DNA from: Uranotaenia lowii | Lineage: Eukaryota > Arthropoda > Insecta > Diptera > Culicidae | Reading direction: 5' to 3' | Length of the DNA: 64,000 bases | Assembly (NCBI RefSeq): GCF_029784155.1 | Contig: NC_073693.1 | Span: 332,820,592 to 332,884,591 of the forward strand | Shown here: positions 24,286-36,260 of the stretch, one piece after another | Layout: the number at the start of each line of letters is the position of its first letter | Position numbering within the stretch: position 1 is the stretch's first letter | The notes under the pieces: generated by a model | The model's input: only the letters and a program-made list of their open reading frames with translations | The model's database searches: none | Told to the model about the DNA's origin: nothing | Position numbers and translations under genes: made by a program

Positions 24286-24599
24286 TTTAGGATTTTGCTG
24301 ATAATGTTCGTTGAAATAAATGACTATGTACTTTGTTCTTTTACGTTTCGATTTACAGTTATTTTTCAATCATCTTCAGATACTAATTTCTATCTATCCG
24401 CATGGGGCCAGAGAAATAGACAGATCCTATTTCTGTGGCCTCCTGCGGATAGATAGGGGGATAGAAATTAGTATCTGAAGATGATTGAAAAATAACAGTA
24501 AATCGAAACGTAAAAGAACAAAGTACATAGTCATTTATTTTACCAAACAATATTAACAAAATCCTAAAGTATAATCAAATGGTGATCGAAACACGTCGA
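24286..24599. mobile_element. snap-back element with 13-nt target-site duplication
   Basis: Long arms are near-perfect inverted copies: 24287-24403 and 24448-24569. The inner parts match over more than 80 bp, for example GATACTAATTTCTATCTATC against its complement, and TTTACGTTTCGATTTACAGT against ACAGTAAATCGAAACGTAAA in complement. The outer parts match with a few changes. The interval is bracketed by AAATTTTAAGTAT at 24273-24285 and 24600-24612, exact over 13 nt. A TSD this long points to a retroposed unit (Penelope-like or other LINE-type insertion of a folded copy) rather than a cut-and-paste MITE, but the class is not proven. Confidence 0.75.
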
Positions 24600-24889
24600 A
24601 AATTTTAAGTATCTTTTAAACTAAAAACTTTATAACTCTGCACTGAATAAAGATAGAGTTCTAAATATTTCAGCAAAGTTTCATATTTTGATGAAATCTA
24701 CAACTTTGTGGAACAAATTTAGCCTCTATCTCCTCAAACATAAAAGTAAATTTATTTACTTATATCATAGTAGGCTGTGACTATTTTTTGATACTTTCAC
24801 GTTATGGGGAACGGTCTAACTAGTAGGTACCTAAATGTTCTGAAGATACCTAACAGCTAAAATGAAAGACAAAAGCACTATAAAAAACT

Positions 24890-25750
24890 TTAGGCCATTT
24901 TGGACCACTGTACACTGGAATGAGAGAGGGAGTTCCCGAATAAGCATATAAACATTTTTCACTCCCAAATACCCTCCTATACTAAATTTAGTTAGTTTTG
25001 TATTATTCATTCTTAAGATATGCAACAAAAAATGTAGGTATGGGAATCCCGTCTCTTTCTCCTATAGCACTCGATGATTGGTCTCGATTGGTCTTCGTCG
25101 ATGGTTTGTCTCGTGCAATAAATTGTTTGTAAGTTCCACTCTCCCCTACCTACCTCTTCACCTGGAAGGAAATCATAGAAACATTATTCCTATCGAAATT
25201 TCTTCCATGCCAAATTCAGTGCCTTTCGACTGATTAATTCTCGAGATTTTCGAAAAAAAAATTATGGTGACCCCCTCCCCTCTTTTTATCTCCTCACTGA
25301 CTCCTCAAACAACAATAGAGTCTTTTCCCGTATCCAAATATACTCCCATGCCAAAGTTATGCCAATTTGATGGATTATATCTTCACTTAGTTATTCAAGA
25401 AATAGTATGAGAGGCACTTCGCCGTTTTTGTTCCCCCAAGCAATTCTGAATTCGTTCACCCAAATACCATCACATGCCAAATTTGGTTAAATTCCCTTGA
25501 TTTATTATCGAGTTATGAAAAAAAATTGTATGGGTTCCCCCTCCTCTCTTCCTATCCTCCCAATGGAAGTAGGAAGGCGTCTGAAGCAATCATAAAACAT
25601 TTTCCATATGCAAATATCCTCCAACGCCAAATCTGGTACGACTATTTCTCGAGTTGTTTAAAAATCTGCATGGGAGCGCCCCCTCCCCCATTTGATTCTC
25701 CATATTGCAAGCAGAGAGGGGTCCCAAACAATCTCACAAATGTTTGATAC
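24890..25750 (-). repeat. internal fragments of the Helitron-type repeat
   Basis: Repeated phrases CCCAAATACC, CATGCCAAATTTGGTTAAATT, GAGTTATGAAAAAAAATTGT and CCCCCTCCCC with GAGGGGTC(T/C)CAAA are the internal 150-170 bp subrepeats of the element at 49044-50484. Neither the CTAGCTGACCC end nor the GACA-TATATATAGA end is present, so only the middle survives. Confidence 0.6.
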
Positions 25751-28288
25751 TAGATTTGAATAGAAATATCCAAGTTTGCTTCATTTGATGTTCTCGTTTT
25801 ATTGATCTGAATTGATCTGAATCTGAATAAGCGAATTTGAAAAAGTGAAAAGTTTAGATAACATGTTATAAAAAATTGTTATTGGATTTCTTTCGGTTAA
25901 CTTTTCATGACCACGTTTCAATCGACTGAAGTTTTAAGTTTCCCAATCCTTTGAAACAGACTCTGAATAGCCTCCCGTAATATGTTCCTATTATTATCAC
26001 TGTCTGAAAACGGTTTCAGTTACATCCAATTTCTTCCTAAATCAAACCAATCACCACATCTCAAACCACCATACCGGGTTTCGATTTCCATTGACACCCA
26101 TTGAGAAACATGGCTGGCTAGGCTGGTAAACAGAATCCGAACAAAACCACAAACCAGTCTCACTCCAGGTTTTTTTTTGGCCATCGAGTTTCTATTTCTA
26201 ACAGAACCTCCTCCAGCTGAAGCACCGAGAGGGATAAGATTTGATCCGGAACGGAATAAAGCGATACAGTTTCCCAAACAAATGCTCCTCGGTGTGTGTC
26301 CGGAAAATCCAATCAGTTGGATTCTCCAGTTAGCAGAAGCACAGCACAGCATGGAAGAGGAAGGGTTTTCCGGATTCGATTGAAGAAGTCCTTCTTCCAT
26401 GTCATGGACCACCTGCCATCCAATTGGCCGTAGCTCATTATAATCGATAATAAGTGCGGTTTGTGGAAATGTCCCGTAGGCTTTACTATCTTTGATGGGT
26501 TGAAATTTTGAAGTTAGTTGGTCCATTGATTAGGAACCGTAGGTCATTGAAAAAGTGTCCCCTTTTTCAAGCGTGATGAAAAGTTTTTTCATCTGTTCAA
26601 AAAAAAAATCCCTGAAACAGCATCACATTAACAGTAGTTGTTGTTTTTTCCAAAATAATTAAGCCTAATTAAATAAACACAACCTCGAAAGCGGCTTAAA
26701 TATCACCTCGGAAAACCTCATCTGCCTGACTGGCAATTAAGATGACGTGCAATGTCTGCATTTACTAAAATATGTCGGTCGTTTCGGTGTTTCTCATCCC
26801 TCATATCAACCCTATCATCACGGGACCATGCAGAGCAACAGCAACATTTCAAGAGACAGCATAAAGAAAAATATGCTGTACACCTGCTAGGACACTCTAT
26901 GGAGCCCCCACAAAACCATTCTGCGGCGGGCAAATTAGGTCTCTCGCCTAGTTTGAGTCCAATTCAGGGAGGCGAAAAAGTGAAAAGTTAGAAAACCGGT
27001 GTGGTGGTAAATCGGAAAACGAAAAACAAAAAAAAAAACACCGAGCAGCAAAAAGAAAGTTCAAGCAGCATGATGATGATGGTTGCCACAATGCCAACAG
27101 TGGAACATTGGAAGGGGAAATTAACGTTTCGCTGGCGAAATTCTACGTACAGCTTTTATCTTTCATCTTTGACCCTTTGCCCCGTGTACTCTGCGCGTAC
27201 TGATGTCCTATTTTACAATTTTTCTCGGCAATATGTTTCGTACCTTTGGCATCTTTTTCTCTCAGCTGAAAATTTCAGTTGAAAGGATTAGTTCGGATGA
27301 ATTCGGTAACGAGAATTTACAAAATTTTAATGTTTACTAAATCGGTTGCAATAATTTATAGAATCAAGGAACTGAAAACAAAAAAAGGGCATTGATTATA
27401 TCTTTATGGTTTTTGATATTGGTCATATGAGCTCTCTCGAGCCTCTGTTCCAAAAATTACTTCTAAATAGAAATTAAAAAATAAACTTCTTTTCCATCAA
27501 AAAAGAGAAAATCCTTTGAAATTGTTTTTATATATTTTACTGGGAAACTTCACTGAGAAAAAGTGGCTCCAGAGAGTTGGGTCAATCTCATAGATATTGA
27601 ATAAAAACAATTACGTCAGTTGTCATATTTTTAGAATTCAATTTGTTAGAAAGTTACCACCGTCCCCCCCCCCCCTCCCCAGCCAATTGAAGCAATTTTT
27701 TTTGCACCTTCATGATATTAAACTAAAAAGAACCACCTACAGTAAAACGTTCAGTGGAAAAATGATACACACTTTTGAAGTTGTATACTCCCACCCAAAA
27801 AGTGGCGCCTCCGGTGGATTAACCGATTGATGTTTCGGATTGTCGAGCCCGGTGGCGGCCAATCCGAGTAGGTATCAGTTTATGCTTTTACATCGAGTGT
27901 GACTTTTCATTTTCCCAATGCTTTCCTACCTACATGCCAGTAATCCAACCAATCCAACCGGCAAACGTGGCAACTTCCTGGAGGCGACAAATACACTACT
28001 TTCTCCTCGTTGAAATGAAATGAAAACGTTGCAATCGAGGTCAGTGGATCTCATATAGGAATGGAAGATTGATCATCTAATTCACGTACTTAGGTATCCA
28101 GATTTAGATCATCTATAGTTTTTCCATTAAATCTACGGATTTCATCAAAAAATTTCAAATAACTTTCACTAATCAAATGTTGTAATTATTTTGATATTTT
28201 AAGCTTTTAGCCAGTGAAAATTGTTTTCTAAATACGATAAAGTAAAGAAATAAAACAATTCATCCATGCTGTTTGATCGTTCAAATAG
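25751..28288. other. single-copy non-coding DNA; longest non-repeat open frame
   Basis: A 168-codon frame on the minus strand (26020-26526) and a 79-codon frame on the plus strand (26752-26991) lie in a less AT-rich patch (26020-27280). Neither has a recognisable domain or a convincing start context, and the two overlap no splice consensus I could pair. Possible host exon or UTR at low confidence. The rest is AT-rich. Confidence 0.3.
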
Positions 28289-28354
28289 TTTTTAAAATAA
28301 TAAAAATCCTAAATCGAAAACTTATTGATCGATTTAGGATTATTATTTTAAAAA
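28289..28354. repeat. 26-bp hairpin
   Basis: TTTTAAAATAAT plus AAAAATCCTAAATCGA faces TCGATTTAGGAT plus TATTATTTTAAAA across an 11-nt loop. The arms pair almost completely. It could be a tiny MITE or a chance palindrome in AT-rich DNA. TCCTAAAT also occurs near 30385 without a partner. Confidence 0.6.
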
Positions 28355-30755
28355 ATAATTTAAGCTACAAATTTTCTTACATCTCTCCTTCGAATTTATT
28401 AACGTGATTAGAAAACAATTTGCACTGACTGCATATTTTAGTCAAACCTATCACTGGTTTTACGTAGAATATTTCTTTATAATTACAAAAAAAAACTTTC
28501 GAAAATAATTCTAATAACAGTAACAAATATTTCAAAGAACAATGCAACTGCATGTTAGAAATATTACAAGCTGACCATAATGTTTGCTCGCTATTAACTT
28601 TATTTAAACTTTTACTTGTAAATTAACTTTTTTCATGTTGTTTCATGCAAGTCTGCATCTGTAACAAAACAAAAAACGTTAAATAGTCGGAAAGTTATTC
28701 GGAACTCAACCTATAAAGATTTATTTTTGATCTTTCTGGTTCAATAAATATTGATTGTTTACTTTTGAGAAGCGAATTCACATTATAATTGCCATCTCAA
28801 TTTCCTCTGATCACTGATTAAATAGAATATCAGCGTCTTCAAATAAGTTTAAGAGAAAGTAATAACCCAAGGGGCAACAATAAATAAAGTTATGATGTGA
28901 AAACTTGCAGTTTCAAGAAAAGAGGTTTGTAAACTTAATTCACGTGAATAAATTTAAAGTCATTCTGAACAATTCTTTGTATGTCTAGAATTTCAAGTAC
29001 ACTTTTCAAAGCTAAATATTTTTCATCCGACTTGTTCAGTTCAAAATTGTCAGCATTTATTTCTAACTTTTTGATTATTTTAACTTGCACTTACATGAAA
29101 ACATATTGAGGACGTTAAAATTAAGAAAGTTTTTCGCACTTCGTGTACCTAAAAAAATATCAAAAATGGAGTTTTTAATTCGTTGTTTCCATAACATTTT
29201 TTTTATAAATCAACGAATTATGCCCAATTTGCACAAAATATCACCATCTGGAGAGTCAAAACAGGTTTCACAACATATTTTTAGATTAAACTTTATTGTC
29301 GTGTGTACAACCCAGTTGTAGTTAAATCAAATTGTATAGAATTTAATTCATTGGAATTATCTCGCTATTTGCAAAACAAAGCTGTAATTTAGTTATTGAA
29401 AAATATCATAGTTTCTGTGAAAAACTTAGAACTTTTTATTTTTCTGACATTAGTTAGCCACTATTTTCTGTCGCTTTTCAAAACGACTGTAGGGCATATA
29501 AACAAATCGAGTTGATAAGTCTCATATATAGGGGAGAATAGGGATACTTGATTCCCTTTTCTTATTTTGATCATATCTTTTTGGGAAAATTTTGCAACTC
29601 ACCGTCTTTTGCATTTTCTGACAGTGTGTAATTTCAAGTTTATATGCTCCCAAAGTTAGAACGATACATGAACAGGTAGATAAACTAGAAGCATTTTCAT
29701 GAGACTAAAAAAAATGTGATATTTTTCAAGTTACAGGAGACTTGATCCTTAATGCAGGGTGCCCTGACCTTAGGCAAATCCAAAGATAAAAGGTCCGTTA
29801 ACTATTTTTTACCATATTAGTTCGTATTTCACAGTTTTTAAGTATCAGACAAAGAAAATTCTAATAGATTGTCTACTATCCTAGAGTCATTGCATACTTT
29901 GAGGCGTAATTTTCTGGTTTTTAGTCTTATACAGTATTTTTAGTCCTTTTTAACAGATAATTATTGGATAAACATTAGTTATTGGACAAATATTAGTAAT
30001 TTCATGAACACCAATGATCACGAACCATTCAGAAGAAAAATATATCATTTTGGACTCTAGGGATCAATTATACCTATAACATACATTTTGGAAAACTTCT
30101 TCTCAAAAAGATTTGAAAGTTTTCTACTGCTTTGAAAGTATGGCATTATGAAGTTCAAATTATACTCTAACTAACGATTGACGTATTGGAATAAATATTT
30201 TTATTATAATTTTTTCACGTGAGAAATATTTTAAAGTGATAAAACCCGATTTAATACACTTAACAGTGGATTGTAACCTTTCTTACACTCTAAAAATTAT
30301 ATTTGGATACACATGACACAAAATAATAAATAAATGATAGATTTATAAATTGTGAGTAATAATTAAAGTATTTCGAACGTAGTAAATCCTAAATGAATTT
30401 AAGAAATTAGGATTCAAATTTTTTTTAGGATTATAATTTTCACATAAATAATAACATAATTGTAAACTAATTGAAAAATTTTGAATGATTGAATTCTGGG
30501 ATATCTTGTATGATCCCGTTTCTATGACTTTATATCTATATATCGTATATCTATAAAATAGAAGAGGTCTAAAAATGAAGAATATAATTTAAAATAAAAA
30601 AATGCCTAACCATGTGTTTCAAATAATTCAACCTCTCAAGTAAAGGAAGCGAATAAATGAAAAAAAAAATTAAGTAAATTTACAACTGCTAGACTAAAAT
30701 ACGATGCTTCAACGTAGATTACAATAGTCTATCGAATTAACTATAGATATTAAAC
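28355..30755. other. AT-rich non-coding DNA
   Basis: No gene recognised. The piece 29530-29760 has GGGGAGAATAGGGATACTTG and later GGAGACTTGATCC, wording of a TAGGGGA-type MITE end, but no matching right end was found. Confidence 0.35.
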
Positions 30756-30759
30756 ATTT

Positions 30760-31240
30760 TGACAACTTTGAGATGTCAATATTTGCAATTTTGTCATTTT
30801 GTCAATTATGTCTATTTTATCATTTTTGTCAATTTTGTCAATTCTATTAATTTTGTCAATTTTGTCAATTTTATAAATTTTGTAAATATTGTAAATTTTG
30901 TCCATTTTGTCCATTTGGATAGTTTTGTCAGTTTTGTGAATTAAGTCAATCTAGGCTATTTTGTCAATTTAGCCTAGGTAGTCAATTTAGTAAATTAAGT
31001 AAATTCAGTCAATTTAGTCACTTAAATCTTTGTCAATTGTCCAAATTTGGACAATTTTGCAATTTTGCAATTTTGTCAATTTCTCAACTTTCTCAACCAT
31101 AGATTTTTTTTCATTTTTGTCGTATAGTTAATTTAGCCCAGTTTGTCCATTGTTTCCAATTTTGTAAATTTGGTCTCAATTTAGTTATTTTTGTCAATTT
31201 TGTCAATTATGTCTATCTACTTTTTCATTTTTCTCATTTT
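30760..31240 (+). repeat. degenerate GTCAATTTT repeat patch
   Basis: TTTTGTCAATTTTGTCAATT and variants with AATTTAGTC recur over about 450 bp. The unit is a one-base variant (GTCAATTTT) of the main GTCATTTTT repeat and is strongly decayed. Confidence 0.65.
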
Positions 31241-31394
31241 TTTTATATTAATTTGTCAGTATTAAACTTTATAAGAAATACTATCAAATGAAAGATATAA
31301 AATTGTAGACAAATTAATAATTGTAATGATGATGATATTATCCAATTGAATTGAAAAACGATTATATGTCAGTTTATTCAAAGGAAAAGAACAT

Positions 31395-33261
31395 TTGGAA
31401 CGGCAAGTGAAATTGAATGTATGTATGTATGTATGTATGAATGTATGGTTCCCCCATCGGTAGCAAGGTCCTGCCTATGTCTGTGTGGTTGGCCCGAAGG
31501 CTTCCACGGCCGATGGTTCGTCGAGGGAAGGCATCCAACCTTAAGAAACCTACAATGGTTGGCTACCACTCCGCTTGCAAAAGTTCTTTAGGTTATCCCC
31601 AGATGCATTCCCTCTAGTTCCCAACCCCCAATATGCAATTGCATATATGTATGTATAAATATAATAATACAAAATAATACATGTGTATTATAAAAAATTA
31701 CCTGAAGATCTGAAAAGAAATGATATTAAATTTAAAAAAAGTAATAATAAGTAACTTCAATTAGAGTAAAATAACCATAAAAAACTTTTAAAATAAAGTA
31801 TTATTAACATAGTGAAAACTGGAGTTTAAATTTGCTTTGTAGAATTTTTTTATATAGCTGTTTTCTAAATTTCGAAAAGAAATTTAATTATTTTAATGAC
31901 AATTTTAAACAAATTTTATTCACATGGGCAACATTTGAAATATTAGATTACCTTCACTTGTTATAAAAACTTAAAAAAAAATATTACTGACAACTTTTCA
32001 CAATTTTAAATAAAACAAAATTTCATCTTAAAATTTCCGCTTAAATATGTGGAAATATGTAACATGAAAAATTAAAATATAACATATTTTTTTATTATTT
32101 TTTTCATAACGTTTATTGTTTTTCTTTACGTTTCAGCTATGTCTTGAATTTTGAGAATAGATTAATGAAATACTTTAAGCTATAGAAAAATGAAAAAAAC
32201 GCTTTTCTGAAAAAGTGTCGTATAAGAATATTTTTAATTTAAATAGGCATCTCTGGTCATCTGATCTTTGCATATAACTGCGTTCAACTAAAATTATTTA
32301 TAAATTTTCCAGAATTTAGAAAGTATATCGAATTTTTCACAAGAAAACAAAAAGATTGAACAAAATTTGTTTGCATGAATCGGAAAACAATATTCCCAAC
32401 TGATGAAATATTCCATCTAGATATAACACTTAAATTAACTAACTTTTAAAAAGATTGATTTCCTCGATCTATTCTAATGAGATTTTCACTTTGATTATTT
32501 CCCTTCGCAATTGAAATAAACGACGATTAATGCATTTCCAATGAAAATTGAAAAAAAAAAAGTTTTTATCCGAGAGCAATGCTTACACATATAACACTAT
32601 ATAATCTTTTTTATCATGAAGAAAAAGTAAGTAAAAAAGTAAGAAAAAAAATATTAACAAGACAAATGTTTTTGATGTAAAATTGGCTAGGTCACATTTT
32701 TGAACCGACCTACGAGGATAAGAGTAAAGCAAAATAGATGGAACGCTCTCACCAGTTTCACGCTTCCCTTTGTCGAATATTTCCCGCTTGCTGCGATGGT
32801 TTCGAAACGATTTGAACATGTCCATACATGTTCGGGCTTGGAGGTTGTTTGTTCGCACACTTTATCGCTTCACAAAACTGCTTCAAAATTCATCGATTTT
32901 AACAACAACAACAAAAAAACTAAACGACAGTATCCACAACATTTATTTAAAGCTTCAAATTATAACATTTATCTCTTGAAGCCTCCGTTAATCATGTTGA
33001 ATGATAAGCACTTTTCTCCACAAAACCAAAATGCCCGCTACCAGTGCTGCGTGAAGGTGGAGCTTATTTCGCATTTTTCACTTTCTTCCAGGAGCTTTTT
33101 TTTTCTTTCCAACCAACTCCTAATCACACACGATTATCAAAACACTTAATTCGCTTTGAAAAATTTCAATCTTAAATAGTATTCGGACAAGTAATATTTT
33201 CCGTTTCGCAAATTGATGGTCCATCGGCCAAAATCACTGGAACGGCAAGTGAAATTGAATG
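31395..33261 (-). mobile_element. LINE-type insertion with 24-nt TSD and (CATA)n tail
   Basis: A 24-nt string beginning TGGAACGGCAAGTGAAATTG is present exactly at 31395-31418 and 33238-33261. Between them, the left end starts with a (TATG)n run (31419-31436), which read on the minus strand is a (CATA)n 3' tail. Next to it is a GC-richer block (31445-31640) that resembles a LINE 3' UTR. The other end (near 33237) shows no promoter or ORF start, consistent with 5' truncation. No reverse-transcriptase motif was found in the 1.8-kb interior, much of which is AT-rich and may contain secondary insertions. Confidence 0.65.
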
Positions 33262-33739
33262 ATGCAAAAATTTATACTCGACAATATTTAAAATATTTAT
33301 TTTTGATTTTTGTCTTTAACTTGTCAGGATACATGCTACAGTAATACCTCGATATAAAGCAACCTCTTTTTAAAGCAACCTCGATATAACGTAACCCAAT
33401 ACAAAGCAACTTTTGCCTCTATATTACGTAACTTTTAAAAATGTTTCTAATTTGAATAAATATGTTAAATTTCAATACTTTTTGGTCACAAAAATATTAT
33501 AATGTTGTTTATGAGCCATGCGGTAAATTCTCAGAGGCATAAAGAGCGAATGCGCGCAAGCGTTGAAAATGTAACTCCAGTACTTTCAGTATTGTGATAG
33601 TCGCTTTTGAAAATCCAGCCTAGAGCATGTATCTCCATTTAAAAACTTAATGACTATATTTGCACCTACAGATAAGTTGCTTAAGCTGAAGTGAGGTTAG
33701 GGCATGTAGTCTTTTATTCAAATAAGTTTTTGCTGATAG

Positions 33740-34186
33740 TTGATCAATCACTGTACAGCGTTGAAAAACATTAAAGAGCTGCCAGTATACTACAGGTCCT
33801 CCAAGAACGCCTGGATGACCAGAACTTTATTTAAAGAATGGATTTCTGAGCAGTTTGTGCCAAAAATCACCAAGTTTCTTGAAGAATCTGGTTTACCTAT
33901 CAAAGCTGCTTTTGTTTTAGACAATTGTTCTGCGCATTTTAATGCAGATAAGCTGAAAATCGAAGATGGGTCGATCTTCACCATATTTTTACCAACAAAT
34001 ACCACTGCGGCAATACAGCCAATGGACCAGAACATAATTCAAATGATTAAGTCACGGTACAGAAATCTAATGATGCGTGAAATTCAAGGTCAAGATGGAG
34101 AGCTCGACGAAAACATAAAATAAAAAAAAAATTAAAAGGATGCAATCTATTGGGTTGCACAATCATGGGATTCAGTTCCCGCATAA
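33740..34186 (+). pseudogene. Tigger/jerky-type transposase, DDE half
   Basis: The frame begins inside the catalytic domain. It shows LPVYYRSSKNAWMTRTLF, FVPKITKFLEESGLP, the second catalytic Asp in VLDNCSAH, and LPTNTTAAIQPMDQNIIQ, whose Asp is the third of the DDD triad of the pogo group. It stops at TAA 34121-34123 in a run of A. The same frame then resumes after a second stop with DAIYWVAQSWDSVPA (34139-34183), a conserved block of these transposases, before a further stop. The first catalytic Asp and the DNA-binding domain are absent. The family enzyme cuts and pastes at TA sites in the nucleus; this copy cannot be active. Confidence 0.85.
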
Positions 34187-34443
34187 GCTATCCGGAAGTC
34201 TTAGAACTTGTTGGTTATGAAATTGAGAACGAGTTACCACTGTCTGTTCTCAGAGAAAGGTGGAACGGAATTGCAGCGAAACTTGCTCAGACGGAAGAGA
34301 AAGACGAAGAAGATGCTGAATACGCGACGTTAAATGATGACGAAATCGTTTCTATCCTGCATCTTAATCATAAAGACGAGGATAACAATGTGGAGGGTTC
34401 GCAGTCAACAATAGACGATCCACCGCAGTCTGTAAGTATCTAA
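34187..34443 (+). pseudogene. Tigger transposase C-terminal acidic region
   Basis: After a frameshift near 34180 the reading continues as SYPEVLELVGYEIENELP, then an acidic stretch (EEKDEEDAEYATLNDDEIVSIL). It ends at a GTAAGT at 34432-34437 that reads as a 5' splice site or, unspliced, as the last codons before TAA. Acidic, poorly conserved tails of this kind are usual after the DDE domain. An ATG at 34150 exists but is not a family start. Confidence 0.6.
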
Positions 34444-34499
34444 AAATCTATTTTTTTTTTATCATTGATGTAATTTTTAATAATTATGGTAATTTACAT

Positions 34500-34679
34500 C
34501 TTCAATCGAGTTTACAAGAAGATGACGATTATTCACGAGAGTCAGAGCAGTCTGCTTTAAACGGTTTTGATGTGGCTATCAAATATGGAGAGGAGAACGG
34601 TTGGCCGCTTAATATGCAATTTTCATTGCGGCAGATGCGGTCAAAAGCTATGGACAAAATAGTAGAAGAACAGATTTAA
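34500..34679 (+). pseudogene. Tigger transposase last exon-like segment
   Basis: Frame-consistent codons give EDDDYSRESEQSALNGF, then GEENGWPLNMQFSLRQMRSK and a TAA at 34677. No AG acceptor places this segment in phase with the GT at 34432, so either the intron border has mutated or a small indel occurred. The composition and position fit the tail of the transposase. Confidence 0.5.
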
Positions 34680-35049
34680 CTTAATTGTTAAATTGTGAAA
34701 AATATGTATGTTTGTTGAAATCTTCACTTTAATTGTTTATGAAAATGTTTGTTGAAATAAAATAAACAAAATTGTTGAGTTTGTAACAAAAATATTATTT
34801 TTTTTACGTTTCTTGAATCCGTACAAACAGAATTTAGAATCAACTTTTTCACATTTACGATCACTATCGATGTTCCAAAGGACCATTTTAGGTAGTGTTT
34901 CGATATAACGTAACTTCGATGTAAAGTAACGAAAAAAAATTTCGTTACTTTATATCGAGGTATTATTGTACTGCTAGATGAGTTGATCCTAGTATCACAT
35001 TATTTTTTTCTAATAAGATTCTATTTCCCTACCCAGCATGAGAGCAGCA

Positions 35050-35420
35050 GTGGTATCAATTTTTTTTCTAAATGGCGTGCGGCCAAATATTAACAAATCG
35101 AATTATCAGCTGGGTGAAAAAGTACCGTTTGAAGACCTACATTTTAAACCTAATTACTTTCTACGCGATTTTCTCGAAACAGGTTTCGCCCTTTACTAAA
35201 ATGATAAAAGTTTGTAATTACGCCAATTTAAAATGGGTTTTTTATTCGGGTAGGGCCAATAGATAGCGTCGATTTTTTAAATAGGATTTGATTAGATGTT
35301 CCGAAATTTCAAAAGCGTTTTTTTTTTGTTCCGAGCAAACTGATAGTTTCGCCCTTATGAAATGTTACGCTAGGTTTGTTTACATTTGGCGCGTTCGCCC
35401 TTTTTCAAACTCACTACAAA
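35050..35420. repeat. GGCGAA-type MITE fragment, copy 4
   Basis: Reverse-oriented motifs (GAAGACCTACATTTTAAACC, GATTTTCTCGAAAC) match the complement of 2541-2800 and 13915-14170. At 35343-35373 a right terminus GTTTCGCCCTTATGAAATGT plus TACGCTAG matches the end of the 3641-4249 element. A further GTTTACATTTGGCGCGTTCG piece follows at once. Composite of two rearranged copies. Confidence 0.55.
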
Positions 35421-35605
35421 ATTATCTGACAGATTCCCGCTTGCGTCGCGTAGTATCAAAGCCAGCCATCGCTGCAGAAGAATGCGGTGTTAAACCCTAC
35501 AGCCATCGATTGAATATGGCAAGTTCGGGGTTGTACCCCTTTAAGAAAATTCATATTAACGTTATATGGTTTTGGAGCCTCGGCCTCGGTATAATTTGAC
35601 GTCAT
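35421..35605. other. short unassigned stretch
   Basis: Nothing recognised. Confidence 0.3.
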
Positions 35606-36260
35606 ATACACTGCCGGCCAAAAGTTTGGGATCACCCGCTAAAAAACATGCAAATTTTGATCGTTCATATCTCAGCCGTCTTAGGACATATTGCAAATCT
35701 TCTGATCTCATTTGAAAGATAATGAGCAATAGCTATTTCGGAGGTATTTTGCCCATAAATAATGTTTTAGTTTTGCACCTAAAACTTAACCTAAAGTTAG
35801 AGCATTTTCGAAAAAACGCACTCAATATTCAAAGCCGATCATCTCGCGATAGGGTGGACCAAATTTAAAAATTTGAGTTGCATTAGAATCCTTATTCTAT
35901 ACTTCTCAAAACACAATCAAAAAATTTTGTGCAAAAATTTAAGAATGTACTTTTAATTAATAAAATAGACACTTAAGTTATCGTCCAAAAGTTTGGGATT
36001 ACCCCTCAGAACTCATTCATGATTTCTAGTAGAATTTTTAAGTAACGTTTTCATGAGAAAATTTGAACTTTCTGGTTCAACATCAATTTTTGTTTCTTTT
36101 GTGGAAACGAGCCTGCCTATGGGTTTTGTGCCAATTTATAAATTCTTCATAGCAAATTTTCCGTTGAAAATTTTTGTCGAAGATCGTATCTTATTAGACA
36201 AAAAAGTCATTAGGTATTGAATCGGGGCCTGTCTTATGGCATTGAAAAACATAAAAAAAA
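35606..36260. mobile_element. mariner/Tc1-type MITE end plus foldback-family arm
   Basis: CACTGCCGGCCAAAAGTTTG (from 35611) followed by GGATCACCC is a Tc1/mariner-like terminal sequence. CCAAAAGTTTGGGATTACCCC recurs at 35985 in the same orientation, not inverted. From 36008 the sequence follows one arm of the foldback at 16885-17420 (CTCATTCATGATTT, AATTTTTAAGTAACGTTTTC). No right terminus in inverse sense was found, so this is a fragment or fusion. Confidence 0.5.

Larger units (their letters stand above)
33339..34973 (+). mobile_element. pogo/Tigger-type DNA transposon, degraded
   Basis: The left end CAGTAATACCTCGATATAAA and the right end, in complement CAGTACAATAATACCTCGAT, are inverted repeats with a 5-nt indel. 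The sub-terminal GATATAACGTAAC and AAAGCAAC/AAAGTAAC motifs also recur inside each end. TA precedes the left end. On the right the TA is offset by one base. The 1.64-kb body carries the C-terminal half of a DDE_1 transposase and ends with AATAAA near 34760. The N-terminal CENP-B-like DNA-binding half is missing. Confidence 0.85.

Noticed and set aside
24286..24599. Hammerhead ribozyme (CTGAAGA ... GATT/AATC stem ... GAAA) in the snap-back element
   Set aside because: The CTGAAGA and GAAA boxes and a 4-bp stem II are present, but the sequence at the expected cleavage site ends in CAG, not NUH, and no stem III partner was found.
26020..26526. 168-codon minus-strand frame as a host gene
   Set aside because: No recognisable domain, irregular composition, no paired splice sites; probably chance in a less AT-rich patch. 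Recorded only as unassigned.
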